A stretch of 18,403 bases of DNA from Clostridiales bacterium (GCA_019418305.1 DYCA01000031.1:1-18403); one strand, 5' to 3'. Positions 1 through 8,171 are shown, numbered from the stretch's first letter. The notes: generated by a model not told the origin, from the sequence alone. Program-made: numbers and translations.

Positions 1-8
1 GATGCAGC

Positions 9-707
9 GTGGGCTACACAATTTTGCTGGCGGAGGATGAGCCTGCCATGCGCGAGGTGGTTGCCGACTATTTTACCGAAAAGAGTGGCGGCGCGATGAC
101 GGTGGTGGCAGCGCCGGACGGTGATGCCGCACTTGCTTTAATCGAACAGCGTGCGTTCGATTTGCTGCTGCTCGACGTGATGCTGCCGGGAACGGATGGC
201 TTTGCGTTGTGCCGTGCGGCGCGGCAGCGGGGCGATGTACCTATTCTGTTCGTCACGGCACGTGAGGACGAGCAGGACAAGCTGCACGGCTATGGCCTTG
301 GCGCGGATGACTATGTCGTCAAGCCGTTTTCGCTGGCGGTGCTGTACGCCAAGGCACAGGCGCTGCTGCGCCGCGCGAAGGGGCTGACGCAGGGGGACAT
401 GCTGGCGGCGGGTGCGCTTGTTCTTGACCCCGCGCGCGGCACGGTGACAGCAGGCGGGCAGCCGGTTGCGCTACCGCCCAAGGAATTTGCATTGCTGCGG
501 GCGCTGATGGAGCGCAAAAACCGCGTGCTGACGCGTGACGAGCTGTTAAATCTGGCGTGGGGCTGGGATTTTGACGGCACAGACCGCGTCGTGGACAGCC
601 ATATCAAAAAGCTGCGCAAAGCGCTTGGCGCGCACGCGGGTTGCATCAAAACCGTGGTCAAGCAGGGCTACAAATTGGAGGTGGACGGAGATGAAAAGCA
701 AGCATAG
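9..707 (+). CDS. OmpR/PhoB-type response regulator
   Basis: This is the DNA-binding output half of a two-component system. Residues 3-118 form a receiver domain. The acidic pocket is E9/D10, the phospho-acceptor is D56 (in LLLLDVMLPG), and the switch residues are T83 and K105 (in DDYVVKPF). Residues about 133-228 form a winged helix with the usual PPKEFALL start, RVLTRDELL recognition region and VDSHIKKLRKAL. The 232-residue length is normal for the family. The start is GTG at 9, chosen because only two residues precede the first beta strand. Only 8 bases precede it, so the ribosome binding site and promoter lie outside the window and a start further upstream cannot be excluded. The gene overlaps the kinase gene by 17 bp, so the two are co-transcribed and presumably cognate. 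The regulon is unknown. Confidence 0.95.
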   Translation: MGYTILLAEDEPAMREVVADYFTEKSGGAMTVVAAPDGDAALALIEQRAFDLLLLDVMLPGTDGFALCRAARQRGDVPILFVTAREDEQDKLHGYGLGADDYVVKPFSLAVLYAKAQALLRRAKGLTQGDMLAAGALVLDPARGTVTAGGQPVALPPKEFALLRALMERKNRVLTRDELLNLAWGWDFDGTDRVVDSHIKKLRKALGAHAGCIKTVVKQGYKLEVDGDEKQA

Positions 708-2358
708 GAATTTCTGGAGCTTTTTCTGGCGCGTGGGCGCGGGGTTTCTGGCGTTTTATCTGGCGGTGATGGGCGTGTTCACCTATGTGACGGCGCAGCG
801 CAAGTTGGACGAGGCGCGCGAGAGCACGGGCGATCAGGAGTTGCTCGCGCCGGGGGAGAAACTCTATCTGGATTGGCCAAGGGCGATCTATCGCAAATGT
901 AATCAGTCCGATTTGCGGCCACTGGCAATGGTCGGCATTTTCGACCAGGACCGCAACCTGCTTGCGGCGTCGGGCAATTATTATAATCTTGGCTCAATGT
1001 ATCTTGATCTGGAACGCTGGCTGACTGAAGAGGAGCAGTTTCGGCTGGTGGAGCTTGAGAAGGAAAGCAACCAGCCGATTACGCGCAATAGCACCGGCAC
1101 GATAGGACATGTGTTGCACTATCAGGGCTGGCAGGACGGCGCCTTTTTCATTCCATACCGGCTGACCTATACCACGGTAAAATATGAGGTGCTGGAGGAC
1201 GGCGGAATTATGGAAACCGAACTGAAGGGCGAAACCGTGCTGATGGAACGCCAGCCGGATACCGACACCAGCGGCCTGTTCTGGAACGACCAGCCGTTTG
1301 AATGTTTGATGGGCGGCACGCCGGATAATTTTACGTTGTCCGGGTTTGATGTGGAGGACGGTGTTTCGGGTTACGTCAAGGCGCGGGATTCTGCAGAATT
1401 GGAACAGATGCGTGCGCGTATGATGACATTGGCCGAAGGTGTGGAGGACATGAACTTTGTTATCGGCGCATGGGATGAGGACAGTACGATTTTCCATTAT
1501 TATGTGGAGGTTGGCAGATATCTCGGACAGGATATGGTCACCATGGAACCGACTGACTATTCTATGATCTACATCTGGTCGTACTATCCGCTGCGCGACG
1601 CGATGGATGAGCTGAAGCCGGTTTACGGAATGAGCCTGCTGGCGATGCTGTCCATGTCCGCTATTCTGGCCTTTGCCCTGCTGCGCGTCTGGCGCAAGCA
1701 GGAGTGTGTCGAGCAGGCGCGCCGCGATACGACCGCCGCGCTCGCGCACGAGCTGAAAACGCCGCTGTCCGTGCTGTCCGCGACCGCCGAGCTGCTCTCC
1801 GACGACATGGCGCAGGATAAGCGCACGCATTATCTGGATGTCATCCGGCAGCAGGCGCAGCGCATGGACGGCAGCGTGCGGCATATGTTGGAGCTGTCCC
1901 GGCTGGAGGCAGGTGTGAAAGCCTTGCGGCGTGAGCAGGTGTCTCTCTCCGCCCTTGCGCGTGAGCGGCTGGATGCCGCCGTCCCGCCGGACAGCCGTCT
2001 GCACACGTCGGTTGTGGTGGACGGCCCGGATGAGATCGAGGCCGACCGCGCGCTGCTTATCCGTGCGCTCGACGCATTGCTCGAGAACGCGGTGCAGCAC
2101 ACTCCGCCGGATGGAAGCATCACCGTGCGCATCGAGAAAGGCGTGTGCGCGGTAATCAACACGGGTGAGGCAATTCCTCCCGCAGCGCTGCCTCGCTTGT
2201 GGGAGGCGTATTATCAGGCTGATCCGGCACGCAGCAAACAGGGTGACGGGTTGGGGCTGTCGATTGCAAAAACCGTATTTGACCTGCATGGCTACGCCTG
2301 CGGCGCGGAGAATACACCCGCGGGGCCGCGTTTCTGGTTCCGCTTCGGCAAAGCGTGA
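691..2358 (+). CDS. Membrane sensor histidine kinase
   Basis: Partner kinase of the preceding response regulator, 555 residues. The start is ATG 691, with GGAGGTGG at 677-684 six bases upstream; the same frame is open back to 571 but that part is a shadow of the regulator gene. Order: short basic N-terminus, membrane helix about 10-32, large extracytoplasmic sensor region about 33-310, second membrane helix about 313-334, then a HisKA domain with H353 in the box LAHELKTPLS. The HATPase domain has N466 (LLENAVQHTPP) and a glycine box from G518 (GDGLGLSIAK). No HAMP linker is evident between the second helix and the histidine region. The sensor region resembles nothing I can name, so the stimulus is unknown. 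It should autophosphorylate H353 and pass phosphate to D56 of the regulator. Confidence 0.93.
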   Translation: MKSKHRNFWSFFWRVGAGFLAFYLAVMGVFTYVTAQRKLDEARESTGDQELLAPGEKLYLDWPRAIYRKCNQSDLRPLAMVGIFDQDRNLLAASGNYYNLGSMYLDLERWLTEEEQFRLVELEKESNQPITRNSTGTIGHVLHYQGWQDGAFFIPYRLTYTTVKYEVLEDGGIMETELKGETVLMERQPDTDTSGLFWNDQPFECLMGGTPDNFTLSGFDVEDGVSGYVKARDSAELEQMRARMMTLAEGVEDMNFVIGAWDEDSTIFHYYVEVGRYLGQDMVTMEPTDYSMIYIWSYYPLRDAMDELKPVYGMSLLAMLSMSAILAFALLRVWRKQECVEQARRDTTAALAHELKTPLSVLSATAELLSDDMAQDKRTHYLDVIRQQAQRMDGSVRHMLELSRLEAGVKALRREQVSLSALARERLDAAVPPDSRLHTSVVVDGPDEIEADRALLIRALDALLENAVQHTPPDGSITVRIEKGVCAVINTGEAIPPAALPRLWEAYYQADPARSKQGDGLGLSIAKTVFDLHGYACGAENTPAGPRFWFRFGKA

Positions 2359-2409
2359 CAGACGCTTGTCCATCAGTCAAACATTTTTCCTTTTTTGTGC
2401 AGATTACGC

Positions 2410-2438
2410 TTGAGAATTGCGCCCCAATGCGGTAAACT
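2410..2438 (+). promoter_or_regulatory. Sigma-A type promoter of the HEQEH protein gene
   Basis: TTGAGA (2410-2415), a 17-base spacer and TAAACT (2433-2438). This gives a transcription start near 2445, about 40 bases before the ATG at 2483. It shows that the next gene has its own promoter, separate from the two-component pair. Confidence 0.6.
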
Positions 2439-2482
2439 GAGAGTACAAATAAAACGTATGATGTACGGAAAGGGTGAGAAAC

Positions 2483-3178
2483 ATGTTTGGTTGGAATGCG
2501 GTAGGATTGGGCGGCAGCACCGCGTATTCGTCTGCGTATCTGGACCGCGCGGCTGGTGCGCGCAGCATGGAGCCGGTCAACGGCATCGTCCCCGCGCAGA
2601 CCACGGCAGTTTCCCCTGTGCCGGCGGTGGCCTCGGTACAGCCGGACACGGCGCAGGCCGTACCGGAGCAGGCGGGCCCTCAGCTTCCTTCTCAGCGGGA
2701 GGGCGTAGACCCGGTTGAATGGGCTGTCCGTGGCCGTATTCAGTATGCCGATGGGACTGGTCAGGCGGCATCCGAAGATGCTGCTGCGGCGGAAGGACAG
2801 GCCGCGTCGGAATCCAAGTCTGCGCAGGAGGTTATGGCGGAAGGCGAGTGCCAGACCTGTAAGGAGCGCAAATATCAGGATGGTTCGGATGACCCCGGCG
2901 TTTCGTATAAAACGCCAACCAATATTGCGCCTGAGGCAGCGGCCTCCGCCGTTCGAGGTCATGAGCAGGAGCATGTAAGCCGCGAGCAGTCCAAGGCGCA
3001 GCGGGAAGGCCGGGAGGTAGTCAGCCAGTCGGTCACGATTCATACCGCTATCTGCCCCGAGTGCGGCAGGGTTTACGTTTCCGGCGGAACCACCCGCACC
3101 ACCACGCGGCAGGAGAAAGCCGCGCAGCTGTATCAGCAGCAGGAGCAGGCCCCAAGCCAGTTCCAGTCTGTGGCATAA
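2483..3178 (+). CDS. Conserved clostridial protein with HEQEH zincin-like motif and two CxxC pairs
   Basis: A 231-residue protein of unknown function. Residues 1-120 are low in complexity and rich in Ala, Gln, Pro and Ser, with no signal peptide or membrane helix. The conserved core is about 121-208: C123/C126 (CQTCKERKYQDGSDD), then NIAPEAAASAVRGHEQEHV with H160, E161 and H164, then C191/C194 (CPECGRVYVSGGTT). HEQEH fits the HExxH zinc-metalloprotease signature, and the four cysteines could hold a second zinc. I recall similar CxTCKxRKYQDGSD/HEQEH proteins annotated as hypothetical in many Clostridia, and the core also recalls the SprA-related 'putative metalloprotease' family; neither was checked. 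The start is ATG 2483, with AAAGGGTGAG ending 4 bases before it. An in-frame GTG at 2474 sits inside that ribosome binding site and is rejected. Protease activity is inferred from the motif only. Confidence 0.85.
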   Translation: MFGWNAVGLGGSTAYSSAYLDRAAGARSMEPVNGIVPAQTTAVSPVPAVASVQPDTAQAVPEQAGPQLPSQREGVDPVEWAVRGRIQYADGTGQAASEDAAAAEGQAASESKSAQEVMAEGECQTCKERKYQDGSDDPGVSYKTPTNIAPEAAASAVRGHEQEHVSREQSKAQREGREVVSQSVTIHTAICPECGRVYVSGGTTRTTTRQEKAAQLYQQQEQAPSQFQSVA

Positions 3179-3180
3179 AC

Positions 3181-3213
3181 AAAGACAGCCAGCTCAACGC
3201 TGGCTGTCTTTTT
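3181..3213. terminator. Bidirectional intrinsic terminator between convergent genes
   Basis: A perfect 13-bp stem (AAAGACAGCCAGC at 3181-3193 and its complement at 3199-3211) with loop TCAAC. It begins 2 bases after the stop of the HEQEH gene and ends 3 bases before the stop of the opposing DUF4179 gene. T-rich sequence on one side and A-rich on the other let it serve both strands. Confidence 0.9.
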
Positions 3214-3216
3214 GCG

Positions 3217-4605
3217 TTATTGCAGGTTGATCGTAACGGCTTGATCTTCCAATAATTCGAGGTTGTCGTCCGGCTGCGCGAAGACAACGCCGGTGATCTG
3301 CGCGACCTGCTCGTCCGTTGCGTTCGGATATTCGATCGTTGTCACGCAAAGGCCGTTTTCGCGATCATAGGTGTAGTCTATGAAGCAGTCTGTCACATGG
3401 TCGAGCAGGGTGCCGTCGGCAAGCTGCAAGGTAAAATTCACATGGCCGACGGAGACTACGCCGCGGAAGGAAAAGGTGGCGGTCGCTTGCCGGTCGCCCA
3501 TCTCCAAACTTTCGAGCGTGAAGCCGTTTGTACTGTCGTCGGTCAGTGGCATGCTGTCCAACGCGCCGGAAACCTTGTGGGCGGCACCGCTTTCGATGCG
3601 GGGGATCAGTGTAATTGATTTGGTGTCCAGACCCGCGCCCATGAACTCGAAGGAGTTGGAGAGCCGTTCAAAGCTGCTGCCAACGGTGCCGCTGGTCTCA
3701 AGAACCGGCAGGTAGTTGCCTTTATCGTCGTGCAGCACAAAGCTATCGAATGGGGCGGTTCCGCGTTCGCTCAGCGTGATCGTCGAGCCGAACGGCGAAA
3801 TTGACACACGCTCGACGCGCGGCTCATAGTGCAGGTGCAAGGGCTCTCCCTCGTTGGTCGTTCTGGAAATATCGACGGTAAAATCCTGCTTAGGTTCGAC
3901 CGTCAGCGTTTCGACCGCGACCGCGCTCTTGTCTACCGACATCGCAAACTGGAAGTTCGCGTCATTGATATCACTCGAACCGCTGTCATACAGAACGAGG
4001 TTAAACTGGTCGGGCAGCACCTCTTTCAGCACGATGCGCTGCATACCGGTCAGCGTGTATTCGTCCGGCATGGTCGCCTCGTTTTCGATTGCACCGGTCG
4101 TGTCGAGCTGTTTGCCGTTGACCTGCACGAAGAAATTGGGCGCTGTCCAGTTGATGCGGGTGGAAAGTGGAACGCCCTCGCCGCTGCGCACTTCAATCGG
4201 CGTTTTGCTTTTGAGCGTGTAAAATACCATCATATAGCTGTCATCCACGGCAAGGTTGTCAATGGTCAGCGTCTGGTCGCCGTTTGTGTCGCTCATGCCG
4301 ACGGCAGCGTTATATTTCTCATACTTGCCCTGATATTCGGCATATTCTGAGCCGCTGTTTTGCGTAAAGTAGCCGATGGCGTTGCGTGCCATTTCCAGCA
4401 CGGTCGGCGCTGCGGCCGCCGCTCCAACCACCATCGCGGCGGCAATACCGATACAGACGGCGGTGCGTGGTGCGCGGCGCTTTTTGATGGGAGTCACCTG
4501 CTCCGGCAGGTCGTGCAGGAGCGCGTCCATGCGCTCGTCAAAGCCTGCGGGAATCGGGCTGTCTTCGCGCTGTGCGCGCGCCTTCAGTTTCTCGTCAAAC
4601 GTCAT
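3217..4605 (-). CDS. DUF4179 membrane protein, probable anti-sigma factor
   Basis: A 462-residue single-pass membrane protein. A cytoplasmic N-terminus of about 46 residues (FDEKLKARAQ, GFDERMDALLHDL) precedes one membrane helix at about 48-68. The rest, about 390 residues, is predicted extracytoplasmic and beta-rich. The N-terminal layout and a DUF4179-like segment after the helix match proteins encoded beside ECF sigma factors in Clostridia and Bacilli. The likely role is to hold the sigma factor at the membrane and release it on an envelope signal; this comes from family and context, not from a visible binding motif. The start at 4605 has GAGGAGGAA at 4612-4620, inside the end of the sigma gene. 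The stops are 3 bp apart from the next start, so translation is coupled. The gene ends at the bidirectional terminator 3181-3213. Confidence 0.85.
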   Translation of the reverse strand: MTFDEKLKARAQREDSPIPAGFDERMDALLHDLPEQVTPIKKRRAPRTAVCIGIAAAMVVGAAAAAPTVLEMARNAIGYFTQNSGSEYAEYQGKYEKYNAAVGMSDTNGDQTLTIDNLAVDDSYMMVFYTLKSKTPIEVRSGEGVPLSTRINWTAPNFFVQVNGKQLDTTGAIENEATMPDEYTLTGMQRIVLKEVLPDQFNLVLYDSGSSDINDANFQFAMSVDKSAVAVETLTVEPKQDFTVDISRTTNEGEPLHLHYEPRVERVSISPFGSTITLSERGTAPFDSFVLHDDKGNYLPVLETSGTVGSSFERLSNSFEFMGAGLDTKSITLIPRIESGAAHKVSGALDSMPLTDDSTNGFTLESLEMGDRQATATFSFRGVVSVGHVNFTLQLADGTLLDHVTDCFIDYTYDRENGLCVTTIEYPNATDEQVAQITGVVFAQPDDNLELLEDQAVTINLQ

Positions 4606-4608
4606 ATG

Positions 4609-5106
4609 TTATTCCTCCTCCAGCAGCGTGCGCAGACGGTTTCGCGCGCGGGACAGGCGACTGCGCACTGTTCCTTCGCGCACGCCGAGCGTTTTTGCAA
4701 TCTCGGCAGTCGTCATATCCTCGTAATAGAACAGGACGGTCGCTACGCGGTAGTCCTCGGGCAGGGCGCAAACCGCGTCCCACAGGGTAAAGTCGTGCTT
4801 ATCCTCCGCACCGCCTGCGAGCGGTTCCAAATCGTCCGTATAGGTCACGTGTGCGCCGCGGCGGTGATGCTCGTAGGCGCAGTTGACCGTAATTTTAATC
4901 AGCCAGCCCTTGAGCGCTTTCTCGTCGCGCAGCCGCCCGAAGGCCTGCCACGCGCGCAAGATGGCTTCGCTCACCGCATCCTCCGCGTCGGCATCGCTCG
5001 AAAGCAGCGCGCGGGCGGCGCGGTACATCGCGCGGCGATGCGCCGTCACGGCGGCGGCAAAGCGCTCGCGCGCGTCATCCTGTGTCTGGCTTAATATCAT
5101 TTCCAT
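4609..5106 (-). CDS. ECF-type sigma-70 factor
   Basis: A 165-residue alternative sigma factor that should direct RNA polymerase to a small regulon. Region 2 spans about 15-82 (SSDADAEDAVSEAILRAWQAF, then ALKGWLIKITVNCAYEHHRR). Region 4 spans about 106-160 (LPEDYRVATVLFYYEDMTTAEIAKTLG, then REGTVRSRLSRARNRLRTLL), with a helix-turn-helix. Regions 1.1 and 3 are absent, as expected for this class. The start at 5106 is chosen because GAGGTGAT lies about 5 bases upstream; a second ATG at 5100 is further from it. The gene forms a two-gene operon with the DUF4179 protein 3 bp downstream. It lies just beyond the terminator of the clp operon, so it needs its own promoter in 5107-5180. Confidence 0.92.
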   Translation of the reverse strand: MEMILSQTQDDARERFAAAVTAHRRAMYRAARALLSSDADAEDAVSEAILRAWQAFGRLRDEKALKGWLIKITVNCAYEHHRRGAHVTYTDDLEPLAGGAEDKHDFTLWDAVCALPEDYRVATVLFYYEDMTTAEIAKTLGVREGTVRSRLSRARNRLRTLLEEE

Positions 5107-5155
5107 CGTATCACCTCGTCTCGTTGTCCGGACACTCTAAGGATGCACGGAGGCG

Positions 5156-5168
5156 GGGAATTGTTCCC
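5156..5168 (-). promoter_or_regulatory. Possible operator or ECF -35 element upstream of the sigma gene
   Basis: On the minus strand this reads GGGAACAATTCCC, a 5-bp inverted repeat around CAA. It contains GGAAC, the usual -35 core of ECF-dependent promoters. It sits about 50 bases before the sigma start. No clean CGTC-type -10 lies at the usual spacing, so an autoregulatory promoter is only a suggestion. A second palindrome, TGTCCGGACA, lies at 5125-5134 in the same leader. Confidence 0.3.
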
Positions 5169-5179
5169 GGAGAAGAAGA

Positions 5180-5214
5180 AAAAAATTTGCCGCCGGACAC
5201 TTGGCCCGGCGGCA
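5180..5214 (-). terminator. Intrinsic terminator of the ecf-truA-cvpA-clp operon
   Basis: On the minus strand, TGCCGCCGG pairs with CCGGCGGCA (9 bp, 5206-5214 with 5188-5196), followed by AATTTTTTTC. It begins 6 bases past the stop of the Clp ATPase gene. It separates this operon from the sigma gene downstream. Confidence 0.9.
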
Positions 5215-5219
5215 TTGTA

Positions 5220-7520
5220 TTAAATCGTGTCGATGATGAGCTTGCCGTCCTCGGCGCGCAGATATGCGCCCTTGAGCGGCTGTTCTCCCGTGACGATGGC
5301 AGTCGCCAGCGGGTTTTCCACCTCTTTTTCAATCAGGCGGCGCAGGTTGCGCGCACCGAATTTGAGCGAGAAGGATTTTTCGACCAGCCAGTCGAGCAGG
5401 CTGTCGTCCCACGTCAGGCGGATATCCTTGTCGGCCAGATTGTCACGCAGCTCATCCAGCATGATAACCGAGATGCGGCGGAAGTCCGCTTCGGTGAGCT
5501 GGTTGAAGGCGATAATTTCGTCGATGCGGTTTAAGAACTCAGGACGCATGATGTCCTCAAGCGCCTTCATCGCGCGCTCACGGCTCTGCTGGCTGACCGT
5601 GCGGCCAAAGCCCGCAGGCGCGCCTCCGGTCTGCGAACCGGCGTTCGAGGTCATGACAATAACCGTGTTCTCAAAGCTGACCACGCGGCCCTGCGCGTCG
5701 GTCAGACGGCCGTCGTCAAGGATTTGCAGCAGTGCGTTGAGTACATCCGGATGCGCCTTTTCGATTTCGTCGAACAGGACGACCGAGTACGGACGGCGGC
5801 GGATTTTTTCCGTTAGCTGACCGGCCTCATCATAGCCGACATAGCCCGGAGGCGAACCGATCAGACGGGAAACCGTGTGCTTTTCCATATATTCCGACAT
5901 GTCCAGCCGCACCAGTGCATCCGGCGAGTCGAACAGGTCGAGCGCGAGCTGCTTGACCAGTTCGGTCTTGCCCACGCCGGTCGGGCCGACGAACAGGAAG
6001 GACGCGGGCTTGCGCTTGGGGCTGATGCCCGCGCGTGAGCGGCGGATGGACGCGCAGACCGCGTCGACCGCTTCGTCCTGTCCAATGACATGGGATTTCA
6101 GACGCTCCTCCATGCCGCGTAGGCGTGCGGATTCCTGTGCTGCGACCTTAGCGGCCGGGATGCCGGTCCACAGCTCAATGACCGAGGCAAGCATTTGCTC
6201 GTCGACTGTGGGTGCAGGCTTGCACAGCAGCTCGTGCAGCCGGCTTTCGACCTGCAGCAGCCGCTGACGGCAGGATGCGATGCGAGCGTAGGTGTCCTCC
6301 TGCTCGTCGCGCGCGCTCGACTGGGTCAGCAGGTCGAGCTGGGTCTGCAGGCCCTCCATTTCGGTTTGCAGGGCGGGGATTTCAGACAGCTGCGGCGAAT
6401 CCAGATTGAGCCGCGAGCATGCTTCATCAATAAGGTCGATGGCCTTGTCGGGCAGAAAACGATCGGTGATATAGCGCTCGCTCATCTCGGCAGCGCGGCG
6501 GCAGATATCGTCCGGCACCTGTACGCCGTGGAAAGTCTCATAGTACGAGCGGATGCCCTTGAGGATTTCGGTCGTCTCTGCGACTGACGGCTCCCCGATA
6601 TAGACCGGCTGGAAGCGTCGCTCGAGCGCGGCGTCCTTCTCGATGTGCTTGCGGTACTCCTTGAGCGTCGTCGCGCCGATGACCTGAATGTCGCCGCGGG
6701 CAAGCGCAGGCTTTAAGATATTCGCGGCGTTCATCGAGCCTTCCGAGTCGCCTGCGCCGACGATATTATGCACCTCGTCGATGACAAGAATGATATTGCC
6801 GAGTTTTTTGACCTCGTCAATCAGGCCCTTCATGCGGCTCTCAAACTGGCCGCGGAACTGCGTGCCCGCGACAAGTGCGGTCAGGTCGAGCAGATGCACT
6901 TCTTTATTCCGCATCTTGAATGGGATGCGCCCCTCGTTGATGCGCACGGCCAAGCCTTCCGCAACAGCCGTCTTGCCGACGCCCGGCTCGCCAATCAGAC
7001 AGGGGTTGTTCTTCTGACGGCGGTTGAGAATCTGGATGACGCGGTCGGTCTCGCGGTCACGGCCGACGATGTGGTCGATACGGCCCTCTGCCGCCTTGCG
7101 CGTCAGATTTTCGCAGTAGTTATTCAGGTATTTGCGCTTTTTGTCATCGCGCGGAGGCGCCTGTGTGCGCGTACGCGCGCCTTCTCCGCCGCGCAGCGGC
7201 CGCTGCGGCGGCAGCGACGAAGGAGCAGGCGGATTGGAAATGGGGTCAGTTTCGTGCGGCGCGTCGTCATCCGATCCGTCCGCACCGGCGGTGACCAGAT
7301 CGTTTAAGTCGGACAGCGATCCGATTTCACTCGAAAGGGCCTCAAGGTCATCCTCGGTGATGCCCATTTGTTCCATGATGTTGTCGAGCGGCTTGACGCC
7401 CAGCTCGCGTGCGCACTTGAGGCACAGCCCCTCCTGCGTCGTCTTATCCGGGCCTTCGATTTTGGTGATAAACACCACTGCGATGTTCTTTTTGCACCGC
7501 GAGCACATTGGCATATTCAT
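5220..7520 (-). CDS. ClpC-like Hsp100 AAA+ unfoldase with N-terminal zinc ribbon
   Basis: A 766-residue ring ATPase that should unfold proteins, probably for ClpP. Residues 1-40 are an McsA/UvrB-like zinc ribbon (C6, C9, C33, C36) in place of the usual Clp N-domain. A disordered Pro/Asp linker covers about 76-128. AAA module 1 has Walker A GEPGVGKT (177-184) and Walker B VIDE (246-249). A short coiled-coil middle domain covers about 381-434. AAA module 2 has Walker A GPTGVGKT (512-519) and Walker B LFDE (582-585), followed by a D2-small domain. APAGFGR (635-640) sits where ClpC carries its LGF-type ClpP-binding loop, which argues for a protease partner rather than ClpB-like disaggregation. 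The start at 7520 has AAAGGAG 9 bases upstream. It is the last gene of the operon. Proteins with this layout are common in Clostridia. Confidence 0.9.
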   Translation of the reverse strand: MNMPMCSRCKKNIAVVFITKIEGPDKTTQEGLCLKCARELGVKPLDNIMEQMGITEDDLEALSSEIGSLSDLNDLVTAGADGSDDDAPHETDPISNPPAPSSLPPQRPLRGGEGARTRTQAPPRDDKKRKYLNNYCENLTRKAAEGRIDHIVGRDRETDRVIQILNRRQKNNPCLIGEPGVGKTAVAEGLAVRINEGRIPFKMRNKEVHLLDLTALVAGTQFRGQFESRMKGLIDEVKKLGNIILVIDEVHNIVGAGDSEGSMNAANILKPALARGDIQVIGATTLKEYRKHIEKDAALERRFQPVYIGEPSVAETTEILKGIRSYYETFHGVQVPDDICRRAAEMSERYITDRFLPDKAIDLIDEACSRLNLDSPQLSEIPALQTEMEGLQTQLDLLTQSSARDEQEDTYARIASCRQRLLQVESRLHELLCKPAPTVDEQMLASVIELWTGIPAAKVAAQESARLRGMEERLKSHVIGQDEAVDAVCASIRRSRAGISPKRKPASFLFVGPTGVGKTELVKQLALDLFDSPDALVRLDMSEYMEKHTVSRLIGSPPGYVGYDEAGQLTEKIRRRPYSVVLFDEIEKAHPDVLNALLQILDDGRLTDAQGRVVSFENTVIVMTSNAGSQTGGAPAGFGRTVSQQSRERAMKALEDIMRPEFLNRIDEIIAFNQLTEADFRRISVIMLDELRDNLADKDIRLTWDDSLLDWLVEKSFSLKFGARNLRRLIEKEVENPLATAIVTGEQPLKGAYLRAEDGKLIIDTI

Positions 7521-7556
7521 AAGAAAAAACTCCTTTGGGGAAGTGGGAAAACAAAA

Positions 7557-8171
7557 TCAGATGGCGACCGGCAGCACGTCAATCAGCGCCGCCAGCAGCA
7601 GACTGTGGGAAACCCGTTCGGGAGACAGCCAGCCGAGCGGGGAATAGGCAATGGGATAGACCCACCAGACGCCCAGTAATATCAAAGCAATCAGCACAGC
7701 GCCGGCCACAAGCCCAACCGCACCGCCCGCCAGCGAGTCGAGAATGCCCAGTGGGGTCAGATGTGCGATAGCGTGCAGACTTTTGGCGGCCAGATTAACC
7801 AGCCAGCCGAACAGAATGCAAAACAGGATGAGCAGCAGTACGAACGCCACGCTTTCCGCCATGGAGACAGCGGCTTGGGTCGCGGTCTGACGCAGCGCGT
7901 CCAATGCGCCGGCAGCGCCGCTCACACCCGCCCGTTTTTCAAACATATCACCGACAATTGGGGTGACAACCCATTCCGACACATAGGGCGCGGCGGCGCG
8001 GGCTGCAAAAAAGGCGGCGGCTACCGCGATCACGCGGCCTACTAATCCGGTAAGCGCGCCGAAAAAGCCGCGTCGGAAACCCAGAATGAGATTGACAAGC
8101 AAAACCGCCAGAATAATCAGGTCGGGCAGGTTGCACAGACCGGTGAGAACGGATAAAACGTCAGTTGGCAT
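7557..8171 (-). CDS. CvpA-family membrane protein
   Basis: A 204-residue integral membrane protein. Membrane segments lie at about 16-32, 36-58, 106-128 and 147-171. The first carries the family's PDLIILAVLLVNLILGFRRGFF opening, and the last is the glycine-rich LAGGAVGLVAGAVL segment typical of the family. CvpA was named for colicin V production in E. coli; its molecular role in Firmicutes is not settled, with envelope homeostasis suggested. The start at 8171 lies inside the end of the DUF5711 gene (11-bp overlap), with GAGGAAG about 6 bases upstream. The Clp gene follows 36 bp after its stop, so all three are co-transcribed. Confidence 0.85.
   Translation of the reverse strand: MPTDVLSVLTGLCNLPDLIILAVLLVNLILGFRRGFFGALTGLVGRVIAVAAAFFAARAAAPYVSEWVVTPIVGDMFEKRAGVSGAAGALDALRQTATQAAVSMAESVAFVLLLILFCILFGWLVNLAAKSLHAIAHLTPLGILDSLAGGAVGLVAGAVLIALILLGVWWVYPIAYSPLGWLSPERVSHSLLLAALIDVLPVAI

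Noticed and set aside
571..690. Forty extra N-terminal codons on the histidine kinase frame
   Set aside because: They lie inside the response regulator gene, and the ideal ribosome binding site at 677-684 points to ATG 691, just before the first membrane helix.
994..2373. A 459-codon open frame on the minus strand opposite the histidine kinase
   Set aside because: It mirrors the kinase frame in GC-rich DNA, has no domain I recognise and no ribosome binding site. The plus-strand frame carries all kinase motifs in order.
2351..2396. Hairpin AAGCGT-5-ACGCTT at the kinase stop, followed by T-rich sequence, as a terminator
   Set aside because: The stem is only 6 bp and the T-rich stretch starts about 15 bases after it. 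Termination there is possible but not supported.
3829..5094. Long plus-strand open frames opposite the DUF4179 and sigma genes
   Set aside because: They are antisense shadows with no recognisable domains; the minus-strand genes have motifs, ribosome binding sites and a shared terminator.
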